Below, one piece after another: positions 9,478 through 16,881 of a stretch of 35,488 nucleotides of DNA. The translations under genes and the position numbers were made by a program. This DNA comes from Alphaproteobacteria bacterium UBA6187. GTDB taxonomy: Bacteria > Pseudomonadota > Alphaproteobacteria > Rickettsiales > UBA6187. The notes below the pieces were generated by a model. It did not search any database. It saw only the letters and a list, made by a program, of their open reading frames with translations, and had not been told where the DNA came from. Positions within the stretch are counted from its first letter, which is position 1; each line of letters begins with the position of its first letter. The stretch covers positions 34,761 to 70,248 of the forward strand of contig DITJ01000108.1 in the NCBI GenBank assembly GCA_002422795.1. The letters are read 5' to 3'.

Positions 9478-9680
9478 CTATAAACTCAGGCATGAACTTG
9501 ACATTGATCTTTTTCTGATATTATCAGCAAATGATGTTTTACTTTCATTGGGCTTATAGCCAGCTAAATCAAGAGCTGAAATAGTTCTGTCTTTAGCTAA
9601 AATATCTACTTTAGATTTGCTTTTTAGTTCATCATTAATCAAATCAAATTTTGGTAAAGCAGTATCATTTTCAAAAGGAA
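9478..9680 (-). pseudogene. C-terminal fragment of an unrecognised protein
   Basis: The minus strand is open for about 66 codons with no start, ending at 9478 in RKRSMSSSCLSL. Composition (K, D, S, N rich; ILAKDRTISALDLAGYKPNE) looks like real coding sequence. I do not recognise the family. It abuts the opposite-strand resolvase fragment, consistent with rearranged debris. It may equally be chance open frame. Confidence 0.3.
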
Positions 9681-9683
9681 GAT

Positions 9684-9782
9684 ATAAAAAATAATGTAAG
9701 CAAAGCTGCCATTTGTAGGAAGTTTGGGGTGAAACGTTCTACTTTATATCTGGCTCTAGAAAGAGAAAAAATAGCTGCTTAA
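9684..9782 (+). pseudogene. C-terminal tail of a serine recombinase/resolvase
   Basis: An open stretch with no start encodes VSKAAICRKFGVKRSTLYLA then LEREKIAA and TAA at 9780. This matches the C-terminal Hin-type helix-turn-helix of resolvases and invertases (xxSKxxIARxFGVSRxTLYRxL). The catalytic domain is absent upstream, where the frame closes at 9636, so only the DNA-binding tail survives. It marks past mobile-element activity in this gap. Confidence 0.65.
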
Positions 9783-9895
9783 CTATGATTGTCTCTTTAT
9801 CGGTGCGCCAATGCAAATTGTATTGTAGCTTCAATTGCTTCTTAATCAAACACCCCTATTTTGTAGCTACCCTGCTTGGGCCTATCTACAATATT

Positions 9896-9910
9896 ATTGA
9901 ACATTGTTTA
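9896..9910. promoter_or_regulatory. Putative TetR operator O1
   Basis: ATTGAACATTGTTTA is a near-palindrome (TTGAAC, ATT, GTTTAA-like). The same 15 bases recur at 11391-11405 and, inverted with one mismatch, at 11335-11349. It overlaps the -35 element proposed for the TetR gene, which fits autorepression. Confidence 0.65.
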
Positions 9911-9925
9911 GATATATGCTATAGC
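9897..9925 (+). promoter_or_regulatory. Putative promoter of the tetR-hydrolase operon
   Basis: TTGAAC (9897-9902) and TATAGC (9920-9925) are separated by 17 bp, 34 bp ahead of the TetR ATG. The -35 lies inside operator O1. An AAAAGG Shine-Dalgarno-like sequence lies at 9945-9950. Confidence 0.5.
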
Positions 9926-9959
9926 TAACAAGTATAACTTTAACAAAAGGTAGCTCACT

Positions 9960-10562
9960 ATGGGAAGGCGCAGTAACCATTCACGCGAAGAATTACAGGA
10001 AATGGTTATTACGGCAGCACGGGAAATTGTGGCTACGGAAGGTGTGCGTGAGCTCAGCACCCGTAAAATTGTGGCTAGGATTGGCTACACTGTAGGCACA
10101 CTATATCATTTTTTTAAGAATCTGGATGATATTATAATGCATGTTAACGGTGTAACGCTTGATATGCTTCATGAATTCCTTTCAATGCGTGCAAGTAAGG
10201 CAGATAAAGCTACTAAAGTGCAAAATCTTGCCCACGGCTATATTGAATTCAGTAAAAAACATTTTGCCGAGTGGCAGCTATTGTTTGAATATTCCATGCC
10301 TATAGATATGGAATACCCCGAGTGGTACGAAAAAAAGATAGTCAGGCTATTTAACCTGGCCCAGCAGACACTAGATGCGCAAGTGAAGCTTCCCGCCAGT
10401 GTTTTGCCAAGGGCATCAAGGGTTTTATGGTCCGGAATACATGGTATCTGCTCATTATATCACACTGGTAAACTGCACAAAACCAATTCAGAAACCGCAG
10501 AAATCTTGCTCGATGACTTTATAGTTTATTATCTAGCCGGGCTTAAACAGGATGTGGGGTAA
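9960..10562 (+). CDS. TetR/AcrR-family transcriptional regulator
   Basis: This 200-residue protein has an N-terminal TetR helix-turn-helix (LSTRKIVARIGYTVGTLYHF, about residues 37-56) with the usual VGTLYHFFKNLDDI recognition region. The all-helical C-terminal half (HGYIEFSKKHFAEWQLLFEY) resembles the WHG/TetR_C_33 ligand domains. It is likely a ligand-released dimeric repressor. It is followed after 3 bases by the hydrolase gene, so the two are co-translated. An operator-like dyad overlaps its own promoter and two more copies precede the lipoprotein-rhombosortase unit, making those genes the probable targets. The ligand is unknown; fatty acid or lipid is a guess from the linked lipase-like gene. 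Confidence 0.9.
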   Translation: MGRRSNHSREELQEMVITAAREIVATEGVRELSTRKIVARIGYTVGTLYHFFKNLDDIIMHVNGVTLDMLHEFLSMRASKADKATKVQNLAHGYIEFSKKHFAEWQLLFEYSMPIDMEYPEWYEKKIVRLFNLAQQTLDAQVKLPASVLPRASRVLWSGIHGICSLYHTGKLHKTNSETAEILLDDFIVYYLAGLKQDVG

Positions 10563-10565
10563 GCA

Positions 10566-11282
10566 ATGTCCCATATTTTTCTGAGACTCGTGATAATATT
10601 ATTGCTTGCTGGCACTTCTGTGCCTTCACATGCAGAGCATAAAGAAATAGTTATAATACTCCACGGTATTTTCCGTACCCATAAACATATGCAGCCATTG
10701 GCAGATTATCTGCAAAAGGAAGGCTATGAGGTTCTAAACCTGGATTATCCATCCACTAAATACTCATTGAATGAATTAATAGATTTAGCTGTAAAAGATA
10801 TTGATTCGCGCATAACAGATAAAACCCGTACAATAAATTTTGTCGGTTATTCAATGGGTGGCCTGCTTGTGCGCGGAATAATAGCAAAAAACAGGCCGGA
10901 ACAATTAGGAAGGGTTGTGCTGCTGGGAACACCAAATCATGGCAGTGAGGTCACAGATTTCCTGAAAGATCATTTCCTTTATAAAAAATTCTATGGCCTT
11001 GCAGGGCAGCAGCTTGGCACTAAAGATTCACAAAACTTGCAGCCATTATTTGGTAAAGTGGATTATGAACTTGGCATTATTGCGGGTAATTTCACTATCG
11101 ACCCATTTTCATCGTACCTGATTCCAGGCATTGATGATGGTAAGGTTTCAATAGAAAGTACGAAGTTGGAGGGAATGAAAGGCCATGTGGTTGTTAGTGC
11201 TTCTCATACGTTTTTTCCGAGTAATGAAGAGGTGCAGAGGCATATGCTTAATTTTCTAAAAAATGGGATTTTCAGTCATTAA
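10566..11282 (+). CDS. Secreted alpha/beta hydrolase (lipase/esterase-like)
   Basis: This 238-residue protein has a signal peptide of about 23 residues ending SHA before EHKEIVIILHG. HG at 33-34 fits the oxyanion loop. The nucleophile elbow is GYSMGG with Ser96. Asp190 or Asp191 (PGIDDGKVSIEST) and His214 (SASHTFFP) complete a probable Ser-Asp-His triad. LLGTPNHGSEV is typical of PGAP1/lipase-like hydrolases. The predicted location is the periplasm or outside. The ATG is 3 bases after the tetR stop and a GGGG stretch supplies the ribosome site, so it is an operon partner of the regulator. The substrate is not determinable; acyl ester is the default expectation. Confidence 0.88.
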   Translation: MSHIFLRLVIILLLAGTSVPSHAEHKEIVIILHGIFRTHKHMQPLADYLQKEGYEVLNLDYPSTKYSLNELIDLAVKDIDSRITDKTRTINFVGYSMGGLLVRGIIAKNRPEQLGRVVLLGTPNHGSEVTDFLKDHFLYKKFYGLAGQQLGTKDSQNLQPLFGKVDYELGIIAGNFTIDPFSSYLIPGIDDGKVSIESTKLEGMKGHVVVSASHTFFPSNEEVQRHMLNFLKNGIFSH

Positions 11283-11334
11283 ATTATAGTAAACAATTAC
11301 ATTAACTTTCGAACCCCATTTCCAATCCACTTAC

Positions 11335-11349
11335 TAAACAACGTTCAAT
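11335..11349. promoter_or_regulatory. Putative TetR operator O2 (inverted copy)
   Basis: TAAACAACGTTCAAT is the reverse complement of the O1/O3 dyad with one mismatch. It lies 56 bp centre-to-centre from O3, with a possible TTTACA -35 (11357-11362) between them. Confidence 0.6.
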
Positions 11350-11390
11350 TAGGTGCTTTACATTTAATTATAGATGTGCTACTACCCGCA

Positions 11391-11405
11391 ATTGAACATT
11401 GTTTA
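11391..11405. promoter_or_regulatory. Putative TetR operator O3
   Basis: ATTGAACATTGTTTA is identical to O1 and lies 21 bp upstream of the lipoprotein start codon. With O2 it brackets the probable promoter, an arrangement suited to repression. Confidence 0.65.
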
Positions 11406-11425
11406 ATTAATAATAAAGGTATTTT

Positions 11426-12271
11426 ATGAAAAAAATATTATTAACCTTCCTTTGCTGCATTGTAATTACAGGTTGTGCTTGTATGCATGATGGGAAATGC
11501 TCCAAAAGGAACTCATCAAGTTTAATGGACTACTTGTATCCAACAAAAAATACACATATCGATACACCCTCTATACCAACACTTTCACTACCACTACGTA
11601 TTGGGGTAGCTTTTGTTCCTGAAAATAACCGGGGATACTCTAATTTAAATTTTTCTGAACAGGCAAAAGTAGATTTGCTTAACAAAGTAAGCCAGCAGTT
11701 TAAGCAATATCCGTTTATAAAATCTATAGAAATAATACCTTCATATTACCTTACAAAAGAAGGTGGATTTACTAACCTAAGCCAGGTAGCAAATATGTTT
11801 GGTACTGATGTTATTGCGTTAGTATCTTACGATCAGGTGCAGCACACTAATGAGGGTTTATTATCTATAACATACTGGACTATAGCAGGAGCTTATATAT
11901 TCCCAGGCGAGAAGAATGATACCAGTACACTAATTGATGTTGCGGTATACCATGTACCAAGCAAAAAATTGCTTTTGCGGGCACCTGGTACTAGCACTGT
12001 AAAAGGACAGTCAACATTAGTAAATGCAGGGGAACAATTACGCAAAGATGCTGGAAAAGGTATGGAATTAGCATCAGAACAACTTATTCCAAACTTACAG
12101 GCTGAATTAGAAAAATTTAAAGAAAAAGTAAAGCAATCGCCACAGGATTATAAAATAATCCATAAGCCAGGTTATACCGGAGCTGGCAGTATATCATTTA
12201 TGAATATCTTTATCTTGATTGGCTTGCTAGGAGCAATCTGTTTATGTACACGCAAAAATCAGAAAGCATAA
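11426..12271 (+). CDS. Rhombosortase-dependent (rhombotail-type) lipoprotein
   Basis: This 281-residue protein has a lipoprotein signal with lipobox VITG-C17. The periplasmic body (RIGVAFVPENNRGYSNLNFS, later LIDVAVYHVPSKKLLLRAPG) resembles the rhombotarget lipoprotein family. The C-terminus (252-281) is GAGS, a hydrophobic helix (FMNIFILIGLLGAICLC) and basic TRKNQKA, the layout of a GlyGly-CTERM sorting tail. In that family the tail is cut by a rhombosortase. The next gene is such a protease and overlaps this one by 28 bases. AAAGGT 6 bases ahead of ATG is the ribosome site. Both N-terminal lipid anchor and C-terminal membrane anchor are therefore predicted, the latter removable. Expression is probably controlled by the two dyads upstream. 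Confidence 0.8.
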   Translation: MKKILLTFLCCIVITGCACMHDGKCSKRNSSSLMDYLYPTKNTHIDTPSIPTLSLPLRIGVAFVPENNRGYSNLNFSEQAKVDLLNKVSQQFKQYPFIKSIEIIPSYYLTKEGGFTNLSQVANMFGTDVIALVSYDQVQHTNEGLLSITYWTIAGAYIFPGEKNDTSTLIDVAVYHVPSKKLLLRAPGTSTVKGQSTLVNAGEQLRKDAGKGMELASEQLIPNLQAELEKFKEKVKQSPQDYKIIHKPGYTGAGSISFMNIFILIGLLGAICLCTRKNQKA

Positions 12272-12885
12272 AGATTCTCGCTATAATATTTCTGGTAATG
12301 ATTGCAGGGGTCTCGGTATATACCCTCCCTGCATTCAGCCAGACGTTTATATATAGCCGCGAACTTGTTATATCAGGCCAGATATGGAGGCTATTCACCG
12401 GGCATTTTGTACATTTTACTTTATCCCACCTTATTCTCAACCTGGCTAGTATTATCATTATATTTTTCCTATTTATGAAGGTTAATATAAGAGCCAAGGA
12501 CATAATTAATTTATATTTATTTTCTGGCACTATTATTTCAATGGTTTTATTATTTTTTGCACCTGATATGGCTTTCTATGGTGGGCTATCATCCTTGATA
12601 ATAAGCTACGCCAGCTATTTCTGCTTGCATTCTATACAAACAAAATCTCTGCCTTTATGGCTATCATCAGGTTTTTTATTCTTATTAACTGGAAAACTGG
12701 TATTGGAATTACATGGAGCAAGTAGCATTGTATTTGGTTCACAGGACAACATTAAAGTTGCAACTATTGCACATATTGCAGGAGTAATTGCTGCAATAAT
12801 TTACTGGGTGCTAACACGCATTAAACACCATATTAAAGAGCAGTTAGATATTTATTATACCAATTCATTATCAAAACAACACTAG
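12244..12885 (+). CDS. rrtA: Rhombosortase (rhomboid-family intramembrane serine protease)
   Basis: This 213-residue multi-pass membrane protein has WRLFTGHFVHF (48-58), SHLILN with His62 and Asn66, GGLSS with catalytic Ser116, and AHIAG with His177, matching the rhomboid Ser-His dyad in the short rhombosortase form. Rhombosortases cleave GlyGly-CTERM tails in the inner membrane of proteins destined for the surface. The start overlaps the lipoprotein gene, with AGGAG 10 bases upstream, so synthesis is coupled to its predicted substrate. The symbol is that used for the rhombosortase family; no direct test is possible here. A GlyGly-CTERM partner elsewhere in the genome is possible. Confidence 0.82.
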   Translation: MYTQKSESIKILAIIFLVMIAGVSVYTLPAFSQTFIYSRELVISGQIWRLFTGHFVHFTLSHLILNLASIIIIFFLFMKVNIRAKDIINLYLFSGTIISMVLLFFAPDMAFYGGLSSLIISYASYFCLHSIQTKSLPLWLSSGFLFLLTGKLVLELHGASSIVFGSQDNIKVATIAHIAGVIAAIIYWVLTRIKHHIKEQLDIYYTNSLSKQH

Positions 12886-13030
12886 GAGTGCACGACAAAG
12901 AGGGCATAAGAGTAGTTAAACATGCCGTACATACGTACGCGCCGATGCTCCGGGCATAATGAGGATTTGAGGACGGACGTGACGATTAAATCACCAAGAA
13001 ACACCGTTATGCAGAGGTCTTATAAAGGCT

Positions 13031-13570
13031 CTAAGAGCCGGAGGCCGGATCATGTCCCAATGTTTCTTCCCGCTTTTCTGCCGCCTGGTTTTTTGCCGCT
13101 CCTAATCCGCTTGCCTGGGTAGCTTCTTCAGTGGAAATTGGTTTACTTACGGCATCCTTAATTAAGCATACCTCTTTCATTACCGAAGGTTCTAAATCCT
13201 TTATAGACTTAGTTTTATCTTTGCCATTAGACATATCATCAAGTGTAGCAAGTATGCCCTGCACTTTTATTCCTTCCCATTTACCTTCCTGTTCAGGTTC
13301 GGTTGTGGAAGCTTCCTTGGTAAGTATTTTCTGGACTAGTTTTTTTAATGTTTTGCCAAAAACTCCCTGCTGTTTTCCTTCAGGTTCGAGTTCGGTTTGA
13401 GTGGCGGAACCAGCCCATTCCTGGTTACTTAATTCTTTCTTATGGTGGATGCCATCATTGGTTTCTATGGTTAATGATTTATCCTGACCGGTTATATGTT
13501 CCTGTTTTACGGAACTATCAATGGCTCGTAATTGCGCTTGTGATTTTTGCAGTGAATCTTCTGAGGTCAT
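13031..13570 (-). CDS. Hypothetical hydrophilic charged protein
   Basis: I do not recognise this protein. I place the start at the ATG reading MTSEDSLQ (13568-13570), because AAAGGG lies 10 bases upstream on that strand. The frame also extends to an ATG at 13774, but that stretch has odd composition and no clear ribosome site. The 179 residues are rich in K, E, Q, S and T, with no signal peptide or membrane segment, and include a short basic amphipathic stretch (FGKTLKKLVQKILTKEA). It is likely flexible or coiled, and soluble. It is convergent with the rhombosortase gene, and a small GGCTC-TAA-GAGCC hairpin covers its stop. Such proteins in host-associated bacteria can be effectors, but nothing here shows that. 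Coding status is probable, not certain. Confidence 0.5.
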   Translation of the reverse strand: MTSEDSLQKSQAQLRAIDSSVKQEHITGQDKSLTIETNDGIHHKKELSNQEWAGSATQTELEPEGKQQGVFGKTLKKLVQKILTKEASTTEPEQEGKWEGIKVQGILATLDDMSNGKDKTKSIKDLEPSVMKEVCLIKDAVSKPISTEEATQASGLGAAKNQAAEKREETLGHDPASGS

Positions 13571-13841
13571 TAAAGCCAATCCCTTTTTATTAATCATATC
13601 ATTGTAAACATTAGTATACAAGCTGAAAACAGAAAGATGGGGCTGGCAATCATTTTCCTTTATAAAGACTTCTGCATAACACTTCAAATTTCCCACAGAT
13701 TCGCTACAATTCAATCTTTGCGTGCACGCCTTGATTTTCTTGAGTTTTCTGGCTTTTCTCTTGGCTATAACCATCCTGATGAAACCACTTTTACCGTTTT
13801 CGCAATAAACTTGTTACTAAGGATAAGTTTGAAGCGCTTTT

Positions 13842-13942
13842 TATAGCATTTCCGCTTTTCATTTTCACTAGGAATTCGAGGTGAATAAAATTTTTCGAAT
13901 CCCAAAAATAACGACGTAGAAATGAAAATGGGAAATGCTATA
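13842..13942. repeat. Palindromic element, ~101 bp
   Basis: TATAGCATTTCC (from 13842) and GGAAATGCTATA (to 13942) are the ends of arms of about 24 bases that pair with small bulges. An inner pair (GGAATTCGA and TCGAATCC) extends the fold. It lies in the gap 13775-14153, which otherwise shows only the prepilin promoter. It could be a non-autonomous mobile element or a bidirectional RNA hairpin. Confidence 0.7.
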
Positions 13943-13998
13943 ATAAAAAAAGCTGTCTGATATTAGTAATATTTTATACTTTCGCTCGAATTGTCTTA

Positions 13999-14028
13999 TT
14001 GCGCTTAGGTCTTAGTAAGTGATATAAT
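13999..14028 (+). promoter_or_regulatory. Putative promoter of the prepilin gene
   Basis: TTGCGC (13999-14004) and a consensus TATAAT (14023-14028) are spaced 18 bp. They lie about 125 bp ahead of the prepilin start. Confidence 0.4.
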
Positions 14029-14153
14029 ATTAGTATGTTATAGTGCTTAGTTATCAATTCGCCAGAAGTATGAGATAAGGTAGAGGAGCATGCTTAAACA
14101 CCCCGCATCGTAATGTGCGTATGATTATGTAACTATTGGAAAGGTATTGCGCT

Positions 14154-14915
14154 ATGGAGTTGTGCCAAAAGAATTTAAAAGGCTTCACCCTGGTTGAGCT
14201 TTCCGTTGTTATTGTAATTATAGGATTAATTATAGCTGGTGTTACTGCTGGCAGGTCAATTATCACCACTGCAAAACTCAATGCCCAGGCCCAGGAATTA
14301 CAAAAATACGACTTTGCCTTTAATGCCTTTGCACTGAAATATAATGCAGTAGCAGGAGATATGAAGAATGCCTCTGCATATTGGCCAGATGCCACTGATG
14401 GCGATGGTAATGGATATCTTAATTCAGGATCTGTAGTAGGTGATCCAACTGACACTTCCCTTGAATTATTTACGCTTTTTCAACATTTATCACTAGCAAA
14501 GCTAATTTCTGGATCATATGATAATACCTATACTTTAGGTGTAGGTTATCCTGCATTAAAAATAGATTCAAGCAAAGGAATGATTGGCGCAGGCCATTTA
14601 GGCCTTCCTTTTTATTATGGGTGGATGGTTACGGAGGAACAAAATACAGCTCAGCATAAAGCCATATTAGCACTTATTGTTTCCAGACCATATGCTAACG
14701 ACACCGGCTATGCTGGCTACGATGGTATTTCAATTATGAGCCCGCTACAAGCTTATTACATAGATACAAAAATTGATGATGGCGTACCCATGAAAGGTAA
14801 GTTTAATGCATATCAGAATCAGAGTACCTTTTCAGAGTTATGCATAACTGACTATAATGGAGTTTATGTTAATACAAATAATGTTACTTGTATGGCGCAA
14901 TATATCCTGAAATAG
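14154..14915 (+). CDS. Type IV prepilin-like protein (class with short leader)
   Basis: The start is placed at ATG 14154 because GGAAAGG precedes it by 9 bases; an upstream TTG at 14136 is inside that ribosome site. The leader MELCQKNLKG is followed by FTLVELSVVIVIIGLIIAG, the N-methylation/prepilin peptidase cleavage motif with the required Glu5 of the mature chain. The 253-residue protein has a long extracytoplasmic domain with a GDGNGYL loop that may bind calcium, and late cysteines (ELCITD, VTCMAQ) that may pair. It is probably a (pseudo)pilin of a type IV pilus or type II secretion system. No pilus assembly genes are nearby, so it is an orphan and its partner system must be elsewhere. 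Confidence 0.85.
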   Translation: MELCQKNLKGFTLVELSVVIVIIGLIIAGVTAGRSIITTAKLNAQAQELQKYDFAFNAFALKYNAVAGDMKNASAYWPDATDGDGNGYLNSGSVVGDPTDTSLELFTLFQHLSLAKLISGSYDNTYTLGVGYPALKIDSSKGMIGAGHLGLPFYYGWMVTEEQNTAQHKAILALIVSRPYANDTGYAGYDGISIMSPLQAYYIDTKIDDGVPMKGKFNAYQNQSTFSELCITDYNGVYVNTNNVTCMAQYILK

Positions 14916-14966
14916 AAATAATATTTTACTATTCTTAACTTCCTCCCCATGCCTCCAGTTTTAAAA

Positions 14967-15728
14967 ATGATAATAATAATTTCCCCCTCTAAAACCCTTA
15001 ATTTTTCTGATATAACGGAAGGTGAATATACCAATCCGGATTTTCTTGAAAATTCACAAATTCTTATCGATAAATTAAAAAAATTATCCGTAAAAAAAAT
15101 ATGCACGTTAATGGATATAAGTGAAAAGTTAAGTGAGCTTAACTGGCAGCGTTATCATGATTTTGCAACGCCATTTGCGCCCCATAATGCCAAACAGGCG
15201 TTATATGCGTTTCAAGGAGATGTATATGATGGACTGCAAGCAGAAACCCTCACGCGTTCTGATATTAAATATGCTAGTGCGCATTTGCGTATTATATCCG
15301 GGCTTTACGGGTTACTAAAACCTCTGGACCTCATCCAGCCATACCGCCTTGAAATGGGCACAAAGCTTGCGAATAAAAACGGCAAGGATTTATACCAGTT
15401 CTGGGGAAATAAAATTACTGATAAATTAAATGAAATGCTGAAGGCAGATAAAGCGCCAGTGGTGATTAACCTGGCATCAGTAGAATATTTTAAAGCTGTT
15501 AATACAAAAATTCTTAATGCACGCATAATAACCCCAGTTTTTAAGGAAAAAAAGGCTGACGGTTATAAGATAGTCGCGTTATTTGCAAAAAGGGCACGTG
15601 GTATGATGGCTGGCTATATCATAAAAAACCATCTGAAAAACATTGAGGATATTAAAAACTTCCAAGAAGGAGGCTATAAATTTAATCCAATCCTTTCAAC
15701 TGATTATGAGTGGGTGTTTACGAGATAA
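14967..15728 (+). CDS. yaaA: YaaA-family peroxide-stress protein (UPF0246)
   Basis: This 253-residue protein starts MIIIISPSKTLNFSD, matching the MLILISPAKTL start of YaaA. I chose ATG 14967 over an in-frame ATG at 14949 on that basis. Other family landmarks are QALYAFQGDVYDGL, HLRIISGLYGLLKPLD, IQPYRLEMGTKL and VINLASVEYFKA. In E. coli YaaA limits DNA and protein damage under hydrogen peroxide by lowering free iron and binds DNA; the same role here is by family. It lies 51 bases behind the prepilin gene on the same strand. No clear ribosome site is seen. Confidence 0.93.
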   Translation: MIIIISPSKTLNFSDITEGEYTNPDFLENSQILIDKLKKLSVKKICTLMDISEKLSELNWQRYHDFATPFAPHNAKQALYAFQGDVYDGLQAETLTRSDIKYASAHLRIISGLYGLLKPLDLIQPYRLEMGTKLANKNGKDLYQFWGNKITDKLNEMLKADKAPVVINLASVEYFKAVNTKILNARIITPVFKEKKADGYKIVALFAKRARGMMAGYIIKNHLKNIEDIKNFQEGGYKFNPILSTDYEWVFTR

Positions 15729-15829
15729 AGCCCTATTTAAAAGAGTAATTTATTGGTTTTATTCAAGGTAATTTTTCATTCCACTTCTTTAGAACAACGC
15801 TAATATAATTAAAAATCAAAATTATAGTA

Positions 15830-15857
15830 TTTGATTCTTAATTATATTTGATATAGA
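15830..15857 (+). promoter_or_regulatory. Putative promoter of the SRP RNA gene
   Basis: TTTGAT (15830-15835) and TATAGA (15852-15857) are spaced 16 bp and end just before the predicted 5' end of the RNA. Confidence 0.45.
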
Positions 15858-15859
15858 TT

Positions 15860-15964
15860 GCCACTCGGAAGCTGGTGGCGGGCGAAATGCTGCCTAACCC
15901 GGTCAGATCAGAGATGGAGCAGCCGTAAGCAGATTATTTCGGGTCGTTGCCGGTTTCCACTTCT
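15860..15964 (+). ncRNA. ffs: Signal recognition particle RNA, small 4.5S type
   Basis: The conserved domain IV is present: GGTCAG (15901-15906), then a UCA/UGG stem with a GAGA tetraloop, then GCAGCC. This matches E. coli CAG-G-UCC-GGAA-GGA-A-GCAG position by position. Outside it, CGAAAT (15883-15888) pairs with ATTTCG (15936-15941), and GGAAGCTGGTGGC pairs with GCCGGTTTCC through G-U-rich helix, giving the usual hairpin of about 100 nt. Ends are approximate. The RNA scaffolds Ffh in co-translational membrane targeting. It is convergent with ubiA, 24 bases away. Confidence 0.88.
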
Positions 15965-15987
15965 CCTCCTAAAATATTATAACAAAA

Positions 15988-16836
15988 TCAATACCCGCTA
16001 ATAATCCCGATAAGAATTATTAAACCAAAATATACGTTTGAATGAAATTTGCGTAAGCAATCAATTGGCCTATCGAGGTTCACTTCATAAACCTGCCAAA
16101 GCAAATGTAGCGTGCCTATTATAAGAAAAGCATGGTAAGCTATTCCTAAATCGGCAGAAACTCCGGCAGCCCATAAGCATACTACTGTTATACTGTAGAA
16201 CGCATATAAATACTTCTTGGTATATTTACCAAGCTTCAGTGCCGTTGATTTCACCCCTATTAAAGCATCCGATTCCTTATCCTGGTGCGCATAGATTGTA
16301 TCATAACCAAGTGTCCAGAAAAAGCAGGCGGCATAAAGGATGAGCGATGTAGTAGTTATTTTATCATGTATTGCTGCAGCACCCATTAACGCGCCCCAGT
16401 TGAAAATTATGGCAAGGAAGGCTTGCGGCCAATAAGTTATTCTTTTCATGAAAGGATAAATAAAAATCGGCAATAAAACCGCTACTCCCAGCAATTGGGT
16501 GGTTTTATTAAAATACGATAATATTAAAGCACCTATTGCTAATAAAAATAAAAGGAAAATAACCGCGCTACGCACCTTTACCCGGCCGCTGGCAATAGGC
16601 CGGTTCTTTGTACGCCTTACTTCAGCATCAATTTTACGGTCTATTATATCATTTATAATGCAGCCAGCCCCACGCATAACTATAGCACCGGCAATAAACA
16701 AAGCATAAATAATATAAGGGAAGCTATTTTTAACCGAAATTGCGATGCTCCACAAGCATGGCCAAAGCACAAGATATATGCCCACCCTTTTATCAAGGCG
16801 CATTAATTCAATATATGGTTTTATTTTATATTTCAT
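15988..16836 (-). CDS. ubiA: 4-hydroxybenzoate polyprenyltransferase
   Basis: UbiA attaches the polyprenyl tail to 4-hydroxybenzoate in ubiquinone synthesis, in the inner membrane. The 282 residues form a many-helix membrane protein with both Asp-rich motifs: NDIIDRKID (62-70) and DTIYAHQDKESD (179-190), which bind the Mg-diphosphate. MRLDKRVGIYLVLWPCLWS (12-30) and RTKNRPIASG (75-84) are characteristic of the bacterial 4-HB enzyme. Length is normal. It is the last gene of a minus-strand series after the epimerase, with 45 bases between. Confidence 0.95.
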   Translation of the reverse strand: MKYKIKPYIELMRLDKRVGIYLVLWPCLWSIAISVKNSFPYIIYALFIAGAIVMRGAGCIINDIIDRKIDAEVRRTKNRPIASGRVKVRSAVIFLLFLLAIGALILSYFNKTTQLLGVAVLLPIFIYPFMKRITYWPQAFLAIIFNWGALMGAAAIHDKITTTSLILYAACFFWTLGYDTIYAHQDKESDALIGVKSTALKLGKYTKKYLYAFYSITVVCLWAAGVSADLGIAYHAFLIIGTLHLLWQVYEVNLDRPIDCLRKFHSNVYFGLIILIGIISGY

Positions 16837-16881
16837 TCTACTTGCTTGTTTCTAGTTACTGGTTGCAGATACTTTCTACAA

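Noticed and set aside
12922..13122. 66-codon plus-strand ORF after the rhombosortase gene
   Set aside because: It overlaps the end of the minus-strand gene, its product has no recognisable pattern and there is no ribosome site.
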